From Antitrichia curtipendula (taxonomy: Eukaryota > Streptophyta > Bryopsida > Hypnales > Leucodontaceae): 64,000 bases of DNA. Shown here piece by piece: positions 50,201-59,164 of the stretch. Location: the NCBI GenBank assembly GCA_951230915.1, contig OX579639.1, forward strand, positions 16,988,001 through 17,052,000. Direction: 5' to 3'. Position 1 is the stretch's first letter. Each line of letters opens with the position of its first letter. Made by a program: the position numbers and the translations under genes. The notes under the pieces were generated by a model. It did no database searches, was not told the origin of the DNA, and was given only the letters and a program-made list of their open reading frames with translations.

Positions 50201-50660
50201 CATGCCAAAGGGAAGTTTCATTATCTTTAGAAGATACATGAAAACTAGATACAGTTGGTGGTCGGATTGGAATCTGATACAAGCCATTTGCCGCAACAAA
50301 GGCTATTTCCACTACTTTATTGTTTTGTACAAAAACTAGAGCCTCTCGCCTATCTATAGTTTTGGTCGAGAGATGAAAACCATTGGTGCGGATATCTCGA
50401 TAGCTGATCAGGCTTCGAGGCGCAGAGGGAGAAAACATTGCACACATGCATGTTGGTGGTGTCCTCAGGCAAAATCACCTTTGCAGGTCTCTCCTGGAAA
50501 TGAAACACATTCGATCGAGCCATAGTTATTAAATTTCTGGTTTGCCAAGTTGAAAGATTATCAACATCAAAAAATTGTTTGTTCTGTAAAATAGTATGCG
50601 TAGTTGCAGAGTCAAGGAGCGCATCGCAAGACTCACTAGTGGAGGTATCCTCACGTGCTG
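47229..50660 (-). pseudogene. Copia pol remnant: protease, integrase, reverse transcriptase, RNase H
   Basis: The frame starts near the 5' LTR with a protease-like LLDSATTH motif (about 50610). Integrase follows with LWHGRLGHPG and a CHACVQGK zinc-binding part, a core with LVDASGK, RMDNIQEF (normally DNGGEF) and QNGLAESF. The RT part has RLVAQGFTQ and YVDDLNLVG, and the C-terminal RNase H has ADAGYR and YEDNSACV. It is broken by one frameshift (about 50440) and two in-frame TGA codons (about 49171 and 48776). Gag is absent. The element could move only with help from intact relatives. Confidence 0.9.
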
Positions 50661-50666
50661 ATAACG

Positions 50667-50891
50667 TGTTGAGAATAAAATACAAAACGAAATTGCAAAG
50701 CAAATAAGAATACTCAAAATACACTCAAAGAATACTAAACTTCATTAGAGAGTTTGAAGTATATACAATGAAGAAAGGAGAGAGACAATGAATAGTTGTC
50801 TTCTCCAATTGGTCATGAGGAATTCACCTTATCCTCATGACACGTGTCACTCACCATATTATGGTGAGCGTTCACACTACAATTCTTAACA
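50667..50891 (-). repeat. Copia 5' LTR (225 bp)
   Basis: It is bounded by TGTTGAGAAT and ATTCTTAACA and is intact, including the single GTTTGAAG that was the hAT target in the other LTR. On the minus strand the sequence just inside is CGTTATCAGCACG, a possible primer-binding site; the priming tRNA is not identified. Confidence 0.92.
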
Positions 50892-50896
50892 GTATT
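50892..50896. repeat. Copia target-site duplication, right copy (GTATT)
   Basis: It directly follows the CA end of the right LTR and matches the left copy at 42031-42035. Confidence 0.9.
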
Positions 50897-51600
50897 GTTG
50901 AATTTTTTAAAAATTCCACATAAAGACAATTGTAAGAAATGGAAAGAGCAATTGAATTTATTTTTTGACAAAATATAAATTTGTTATGAATTGTTGAAGT
51001 GTGTTGCCCAATTCACCTAAAAGAGTCTCTAGACGACCTCAAACCAACAAAAAATGCATCTATAATGGTCCTTTTACTCATCTAAAGTAGTCATGATATT
51101 TTTTAACATGGCCACAACATGAAGGCCTAAAAAAGTTACTTCTTGGTATGAATTTACACTTAGAAGGTGAAAATTGCTATTGTAGTCATTATTCTCTTCA
51201 TCACCATTATCCAAGATATTGATTGTGGCCACTAACTCAACCTAATGTAGCTCAACTATCATTTATTGAAAAAAGTTTGTCATGGGTTGATGCAAGACTT
51301 TAACTTTGTAATGATATGATGGCCTAAAATTATTTGATGAATGATAAAGAATCCTTCTATTTAAGACAAAAATATAGATGTTCATCCTTGAAATTTTGTG
51401 TAAAAAGGGAGGTTTTGCATAGAAATTTGACCTCCAATAAGTGCTCGTGGTGATTTTTTAAGCAAATGAATTCATAAAATATCAAAAAGGATGATTTCTA
51501 CGGTGACCAGCTTGGCATTCCAAAATTAATGGGTCATTTCCTAGGTGTTTGTGATGGGTTGGTGACATGAAATATTAGAGAAGGTGATATTAAAGAGGTC
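50897..51600. other. Intergenic sequence with a diverged MITE
   Basis: At about 51330-51530 there is a diverged relative of the TTAA-bounded elements at 57895 and 62614 (ATGAATGATAAAGAATC..., TTCATCCTTGAAATTTTGTG, GATGATTTCTACGGTGACC). No gene was recognised. A pyrimidine-rich tract follows at about 51635-51685, in the presumed ALG3 promoter or leader. Confidence 0.5.
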
Positions 51601-51738
51601 AGGTTGACATGGTTGTTCAACGCGCAGCAGTTCCTCCATTTCTTTTTCTTTTTCACGTTCTTCTTCTTTTTCTTTTTCCCTACCTCGAGCCCTCTGTTTC
51701 CACTGAACGTGAGCGAAATTGCATCAGTAGCAACTGCT

Positions 51739-54700
51739 ATGGCGGACTCCAAATCGAGGGAGGCAGTGGCGATGGCGCCGTTTAAACACACCCGATCTCG
51801 TCTCGTTTCATCTGCGTGTGCTTTGCTTCTCTTCGATGCGCTCTTCACGGCTGTCATCGTCGCTCGCGTTCCTTGTAATTCCACCCCATTCAACTTCCAT
51901 TCATTTTCCTCTTTGTGTAGCCAACTCCGCGTTCTGTTTCTAATTGCGAGCTCCTCCTGAATCTTCTTCATTTTTATTATCTGCATAGAACTTCGACGCG
52001 ACTGGAGGGTACTAAGAGTTTAGGTGATGCGAGCTCACGAATAGCACCAAGTCGATTGCAAACAATTAAACCCTAAGAAACTGAGGATTCGTGGTATTAA
52101 AATGATCAATTTGATTGATCTTAGTGTGAAATATATATATTTCAGATAGAGTCAGTATTGTATATCAGCGGACTCAGTGAAGAAGGTTGCATGTTTTGGT
52201 CCAAAAGGAAACAAAAGTGGAGAAAGAAATTCCCCGATGATCTATCTGAAACTCCTAGAAAACCATGGGGCACAATTTGAACCTCTTGGTTCTTTTGGGC
52301 TCTCGATCTTTGTGAAGACAATTTAGTTTTGTGAATGTCGGTAAAAAAATTGTGTAAGTAATTGTGAGGTTTTGTCTCGTCAATTTCGTTTTCTATTTTA
52401 TTTCGTTGGTGAAAAGATTTTCCCATTGCTCTTGGTCGAAGTGAAGCTCTCTACTCCCTTGTACCCTAATTTTCCAATTGTCTTTGCAGATTGAATATGT
52501 TTGAATGTCTATGCAAGGTCTATGATTTGGAGCTGACCTTGTGTGATTCGGTTTTTGTGTGATCTTCTGGGATCTTCAGACACGAAGATCGATTGGGATG
52601 CCTACATGTCGCAGGTGTGCTTGCATCGAGAAACTCTGTCTCAAGCCTCTTAAACCCATAACTTGAGACGATTTGTGAATTTTTCCTGGCTTGAAATCGT
52701 AGTCTATTGGGAACCTTAAAGTCAGCCATCATCTTGGAGAGATTTTGAGTCTTGTCTATTGCAAAATAAAAGTTAGCTCATCAGTTGCATCTCAATAGAT
52801 GCCCTCTTAGATTCGCAAAGTTATTAATGGCAAGGTAATGTATATCTAATAATACATTAGATATAGAAAATAATGTCAAAGTTAATGTAGCTTGCAATCT
52901 TCTAACTGTTAAGTTAATAGTTGGAAATTTTATCAACTTAATGCCAATGCTACTCAAATTACATTTTCATTAAGTTAACACCATTTGCATTATGGTAACA
53001 TGAAATTAACATTAACTAATCAAGAGGACTATATGGACCTAATGCCTATTAACTTAATACTGAGAACTTTGTCAATCTAATGGGGTCCTTTTGTGATGTA
53101 CTACTTAAGGTCTCTGCACAGTTTTCTATATTGTTCTGATATCGCTGGCTCAGGTAACAGGGTTCCTGGCTGGTGAGAGAAATTATGCTGAGCTTCATGG
53201 CGACACAGGGCCGCTAGTGTACCCCGCCGGTTTCTTGTATGTATATTCAGGCATCAAGTATATTACCGGTGGTGCTGTCTTTCCAGCGCAGGTCAGCAAC
53301 TCGTTCTATTCCTCTGCATTTGAATGGAGTGTTTGCAGCTAGAAAACAATGGTTTCTGTGTAAATTAGGCTGTTTCAGGAATCTTTAGATAGCATCATAA
53401 AAAGAATTTTCTCAGTGATTCGTGGGAGGGTCGACGTATAGTCATGGTGATCACACAGAGGCCTCCCCATGATGTCGAGGATCCCAAAGTGCGCTGGTCA
53501 GAGTGATCATACGGAGACCTCTCCATCGTGTCGAGGATGTTAGAGCGTGTTAGTCGTGGTCACCCTACGGAGACCTCCTTATTGATGTTCAGGATGCTAA
53601 AGAGTGATGGATCCATTTATTTTTTGGTCAATGTCTGCTTGTAGATTGTTTGATAGGGATGTGTGATCCATGCTTGATACTTCGCTGAAGTATTTCCTTG
53701 TCTGTTCCATGCTCAGATCGTTTTTGGGGTGTTGTATGTGATAAACCTCGCTCTCGTCCTCTTCATCTACATAAGAGCACAAGTGGTACACATTCTGCCC
53801 TTTCTAGTGGATATACCAAGGCGGTGAATTTCTGTTAATGCTGATGCTGAATCGTTGAATAATTGTGTAGGCCTGGGAAACTCATATCCATTTGCTGTGT
53901 GTGCAATTGCCCTTGTAGAACAGGTACCATGGTGGGCACTATCCTTGATCTGTCTTTCGAAAAGAGTTCATTCAATTTTTGTTCTCCGCCTTTTCAACGA
54001 TTGTGTTGCCACCACTCTAACGCATGCATCCATAGCTCTTATGCAACAGCAGCAATGGTACCTTGCCCTCGCGGTTTTCAGGTACAGAATTCAATTCACA
54101 TTCAAAGATTACTTTCGTCAGATTTTGATGTAGAGTGCTACTCCCTTCCCCCTTTTCTCATACAAGGGAAGACCAGTCTTTTTTGAGGGCACTGTACAGA
54201 TTATTAAATATTTTCAGTCCTTGCCACTTAGAACCTCAACTGTCTGCACTTTGTAGTGAGTTCTGTAGCGTAAATACTGGTTGACTGTGTAGTTGACATC
54301 GCCATGTAATCCAGTGCTGCGGTTTCCGTAAAGATGAATGTGTTGCTGCTTGCTCCTCCATTATTGCTCCTTCTAATGAAAGTGAGTACCTCATGACCAC
54401 TTCTACTTTGTTCATTGTAATATGTAGTTTATGACAAAGTGGACTTGTTAATGGAATCACTCTTATGTTCATGACGATGTTGACTTCCTCACTATAATTT
54501 GTATTTAAACCTCGATGACAAAAAATTAACGTGGAACTGTGTCTCCAGGGTCTCAAAATCTGGGGTGTGCTGGCATCACTTGCATGTGCCGCTTTTATTC
54601 AGGTCTGTTAGTTCCACCCTCATTTCCTGTTCTGGCCAAAAACATGTACAGTAGAAAGTTTATTATGCACCCTCTAATGATACATTGGGTGCTTGGCTAG

Positions 54701-56609
54701 GTCCATAAATTCCTTACATATTCTACAGTTAATTGGAGAATTGTAAGGAACTCTTAAACCAGGGTACAGATGTGCTGCCTCTTGTTGCTTTGTATATTTG
54801 AATGTCTAGTTTATACATTCAATGATGGCCCCTCTGCTCACTGATTTGTAGAGTTCGCTTTGCAGCTTTTGGTGGGCATGCCTTTCCTGCTGACATACCC
54901 CGTTGAGTACCTGTCTAGAGCTTTCAATCTCGGACGAGTCTTCATTCATTTTTGGTACGTCATTTTCGTGTCCCTCATTTAGGTTGTTCTGCAGAGATAA
55001 TGAAACTTAAAGGCCAACTCTAATGCATTGCCGTAGTGTTAAGATCTAATTATAGATTGAGAAACGTCCTCTTATAGGTCTTCTGTTGAAGTTGACCCCC
55101 AAGTGTCTAAGCTAAAATAGGAAATCCACTTTAAAAGCTAATAGTCGATTTTTAGTAGCGTACAATACGTATTTCTATAAATAAAATATGTAGGCTTCAA
55201 TTTCTTCTTTCAATTTGGTTCATTTTGTTACCTGTCTTGAAGCTTCCATAATGCTAAATGATTCATTTCATTTCATTTCTATAGGGTATGGAAACAGACA
55301 CTTTTAGCCATATGGACACTGACCTACCTTCTGATTGTTGTCTATGATGGCTGCCAGGTCGGTGAACTTCAAGTTTGTTCCAGAGAATATTTTTATTTCC
55401 AAACCATTCGCTCTCTCGCTGTTGATGCTTCATCTGGGTCTTCTGTTCCTGTTTGCCCAATGCAAGTGGTGCAGGTAAAAATATCTCATTATCTTCTCTT
55501 GTCCATGTTTCGACTCCTCTGTGCATCATATTCGCCATTTAATTGTTGATCTCTCAGTCACTAACCTTTCAATTTGTTGACAGGCATGAGGGAGGTATTT
55601 TACAAGCATGTCGACCGAGGGAATCGAAGACCCAGGAAGGGAAGTCGGATCTCACTGTTCTGGAGAAGATTTTTGGAACTCAGCGGTCACTCTCAGCCAA
55701 CCGTATCCACTCCATGAACTTCTTTAAGTAATGTGATTCTGGAATGGATATTGATATGCCGTACAGAAGTGCCTTATTGTATGCATCATATTCTTTGACA
55801 ATCTGCTCTAAGACATCCTTACTGTTCTCTTCACTGGGAACTTCATTGGCATTATTCTCGCTCGCTCGCTGCACTATCAATTCTATTCATGGTGAGCAAC
55901 GTCTGGAAGACTTTTTTCCACAGGGTCAGTTAAGCTGGTTGTGTCATATTGCTCAACCCTTAAGTGCCCAAGTTCTCAATAGAAACTCCACTTTTGAAGC
56001 TAATAATAAATTATAGTAACTTTCAAAACATATTTCTATCAAAGAAAATGTAGGGATGATTTATTCTTTCGATTGGTACATTTTATTCCCTGCCTTAAAA
56101 AGTTTCCTACATGGTTAATTTCAACTCCGGTATGGATATATGAAAGTGGCCAGTTTTGGTCATTTGGGGACTCAGGTTAATATTCTTCATTGCTAATCTG
56201 AAAACTTGTTTAAGCAGGTACTTTTACAGCGTACCATTTCTTCTGTGGAAAACACCATTCTCAACCCCGGTCCGGTAAAGTTTTCTTCATGTTGCAATTT
56301 GGTAGTAACATCCTCAATTTGTTTTTAGGTGGCACTGGATTCAAAGTGCATTTATTCTAAAATTCCATTTTCAGACTTTGAATACATTTCGTGCAAAGTT
56401 TTGTTTCGGAGGGTAATGTTTATGTTTCTTGGAAGTGCAGATTAGCGATATTTCTTGGGGTGGAGCTTTGCTGGAATGTATATCCATCTACACCAGCATC
56501 CTCCTTAGTGTTGTTAATGTGCCACGTTTCCATTCTCGTTGGCCTTTGGTTCTCTCCATCTGAATATCCATGTGAAGATAGCAATAAAGAAATTAAAAAA
56601 CTTGACTGA
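51739..56609 (+). CDS. ALG3: ALG3: dolichyl-P-mannose alpha-1,3-mannosyltransferase
   Basis: This ER membrane enzyme (family GT58) adds the first lumenal mannose, from dolichyl-phosphate mannose, to Man5GlcNAc2-PP-dolichol in N-glycan assembly. Exons: 51739-51874, 52580-52614, 53154-53291, 53717-53785, 53924-54081, 54315-54381, 54549-54602, 54866-54954, 55358-55474, 55584-55702, 55813-55891, 56218-56274, 56441-56609. They join in phase with GT-AG borders to 428 aa; the Arabidopsis protein is about 438 aa. Conserved parts are KIDWDAYMSQV (48-58), GDTGPLVYPAGF (73-84), SKRVHSIFVLRLFNDC in exon 5, HYQFYSWYFYS (348-358) and ELCWNVYPSTP near the end. Many hydrophobic segments fit a polytopic protein. 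The ATG at 51739 is chosen by position; Met12 is an alternative. No breaks are seen. Confidence 0.93.
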
Positions 56610-57519
56610 CCATTTATGGTACGTGCAATTGTTGTATGAATCATGCAATGCCTTTGTACATTAATTACCTACTGAAGTAGCAAGGAATGAACAGAGCTCA
56701 TTATTGGAAGATGAATCGCTAGAAATGTTTGTTTTTTAATTCCGTATTTTCACGAGAACTGTAATTCTTATGCTGCCTCTATTGACCCAACTGTCTGTTA
56801 TTTCTGGGATTGTATTGAGAAGCTACTGTACTGGTGAATTTGATACTTACAAAAGGTGGAGAAGCATTGATATTAAAACAAGTGCCCTTCTTCAATAAGT
56901 CAGTGATCACCCCATAATTTTCTCCATGGTCGTGAATCCTTTTTTTAAAGTTTTCATGAAGTCCAGATGTTTGACTAGTTTACATCCCCTTAACTGTGTG
57001 CAAAGAAGCAACTTTTAAAAACATACCAATAGAGCTACTGTGCCCTGTGCTGTTGCCACAGTCAAATACAAAATATAATTAATTTTCTAATTCATAAAAC
57101 TTCAAAATTTAGTATATTTCACAACATAGATTGGAACACCACAAAACAAAGCTCATGCATGCCGAGAGCTTTCCGACAGTACCAAGAACATGACCAAGGA
57201 ACCCATGGTCCGGGAGATCTCACCGTGACAAACAAACAAACAAACAAACAACCTATCTTAATGGATGGAATGACCCACCTTGATTGTTATATTTGTAAAA
57301 GATGTGTGCACCTAGAACTGTTACGTGAAATGAATGTTGTTTGAACCTTTAAGATGTCTATTTGTTATCCAATAGCACCAATATATGGATATAGATAGAG
57401 CCTAGGTATTGAGCTGGTTACTCATGAGCTATGCATAGCTTGGTGTAACCTATTGGTCATTTGACCTGGTATCAATTGCTTTGTTGCACGTTCGAGTATG
57501 TATAGAATTGTTTGTAAAC

Positions 57520-57598
<79 letters not shown>

Positions 57599-57894
57599 TA
57601 TTCGAAGGCTATAGAATTGAACAATCCAAGATATTTTTTGACTTTACTGAATTGTGTGTACACTGTTGGTATAATCTCTATTAATCACAGATTAGAGAGA
57701 GAGAGAAAGAACCATTTTCAAATTTTCATTTCTACAAAAAATGATTTTTTTATGTGTACAAATTGCTTGGGTAGAAAGAAAACTTCATATCATACAAGAA
57801 CCTTTTAATGATGTAGTCAAAAGTTATGAAAATTCTTGGGCCTTAAAGGTACGTCTTAATTACTTAATGTATAAAAATTTCCGAGCCAAAAAAT
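56610..57894. other. ALG3 3' flank and intergenic sequence with microsatellites
   Basis: The first few hundred bases are probably the ALG3 3' UTR. A (CAAA)n run lies at about 57228-57250 next to an AGATCTCACCGTGACAAAC arm like that at 37557. A pure (TA)n run occupies about 57523-57594. No gene is seen. Confidence 0.55.
57523..57594. repeat. (TA)n microsatellite, about 72 bp
   Basis: An uninterrupted alternation of T and A. It is likely length-polymorphic. Confidence 0.95.
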
Positions 57895-58202
57895 TTAACC
57901 CATAAACGACGTAGAAGACATTATCTAGTTGATGAATGATAAAGACTTGAAAATTTTTCATGTAGGACAAAAGTGCAACTATTCATCCTCTATATTTTTG
58001 TAGAAAGGGAACATCTTCTATAATAGTTTGTATTCCAATGATTTTTTTTTTCATTTTTTTAAGCCAACAATTCACACGGTACCCAAACAGATGATTTCCA
58101 CAATGACCGGCTTGTTGTCCCAAAATGACCGGCTTGTTGTTGAAGGGTTATATTTCACTCATAATGTTGTCCCAAAACGTAGTTTGGTCCTTTAGGAGTT
58201 AA
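57895..58202. mobile_element. TTAA-family MITE, composite ends
   Basis: It starts TTAACCCATAAACGAC like the 26365 and 62614 copies, but its last 40 bases (GTAGTTTGGTCC then TTTAGGAGTTAA) match the inverted left end of the larger elements at 4327 and 5797. It also holds a tandem ATGACCGGCTTGTTGT pair. The copy links the short and long families. Confidence 0.6.
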
Positions 58203-58984
58203 ACCCTAGAAGCCTCATCAACATGTAAACTTTCTACCTACCCATGTATCCAACAATGTAAGGATTGCCTCCCTATTCTATGGTTGAATAGGTTCTCTTT
58301 TCCAAAGAGTAACCACAAGTCTAGCTGCAAGTCTAGGCATACACACAAAATACACATGTACAAGTAATGACCTCCTTAAATCCGTAACCCCCCGGTGGAA
58401 AATTTCTTGATTAGTTCAAAAGCGGAGTCTACTCCAGGATTAGGGTTTCCTTGCCCAATTACGTGATTTTGCCTGCTTAATCGAGCATTACGCATTTTGG
58501 TGGTCTCCTGCAAGACATGTGGCACTAATATGGAGTCGTCCGTAAAGAAATCTTTAAGGGGAGAATTTCCCGCCCGTGGTTTACGCCGGGCAATTCAATT
58601 TCGGTTCCTTTTTTACGAAACCTCATAACAACCCGACGGGATAGACACAATAGTAAATCTAAAAACCATGATACTTAAATAAGAAAACATCTCGGAAATG
58701 CTGTAATTTCATTATGGACTTTTCTATCAGAATAATCATTTTGAAATCAAAAATGTTTCGGAAATAAAGAACACCGTTGTAACTATTCTTACACTAATTT
58801 TGAAGATGACAAAAAGAAGCGAAAAGATTCTGTAGCTTACTATATTTTTAGGTACTCTATGAAAGAATCCACAGAAATGTGAAGAACTAACAATCTTCTA
58901 TGATAAATTTTTTTTTACTTTCCGTACGGATCGCAACAATCTCTGCTCAATTAAGAGGTTCTCTCCGGAGAGCCCTGGGCTCCC
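58203..58984. other. Intergenic sequence downstream of rvt
   Basis: No gene or bounded repeat was recognised. The stretch 58380-58640 is GC-richer than its surroundings but has no long open frame. Confidence 0.4.
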
Positions 58985-59100
58985 GGGCAACGCCTCTTGT
59001 CGTCGGGCATTTTGGGAAAAAAAAGGGCCTCCTCGTCGGGCTCTGCCCTCATTGTCTGCCCATTTTTTCCCAAAATGCCCGAGAACAAGAGGCGTTGTCC
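58985..59100. repeat. Strong inverted repeat beginning about 65 nt downstream of the rvt stop codon
   Basis: Arms 58985-59026 and 59060-59100 are inverted copies over about 40 bases with few mismatches (CAACGCCTCTTGT, CGGGCATTTTGGGAAAAAA). The loop between them is about 33 bases. On the minus strand it would form a long stem in the rvt 3' UTR. It could be a foldback transposon; a structural RNA role is speculative. Confidence 0.85.
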
Positions 59101-59164
59101 TACACTAAAACTCTGAAAACCCTACACCCTAATCCAGTCGTCATCATCGTCGTCTTCATGATTT

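Larger units (their letters stand above)
42036..50891 (-). mobile_element. Copia LTR retrotransposon, gag-less, with hAT-like insertion in its 3' LTR
   Basis: Boundaries are exact: GTATT lies at 42031-42035 and 50892-50896 as a 5-bp target duplication, and both ends carry the terminal TGTTGAGAAT / ATTCTTAACA pair. The coding strand is minus, so the right LTR (50667-50891, 225 bp) is the 5' LTR. The left LTR is split into 42036-42128 and 46502-46633, which together also make 225 bp. I count five differences between the LTRs, a fairly recent insertion. A polypurine tract (GCGAGGAGGAG on the minus strand) abuts the left LTR at 46634. Without the inner element the Copia is about 4.5 kb. Protease coding starts almost directly after the 5' LTR, so gag is missing. 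Confidence 0.93.
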
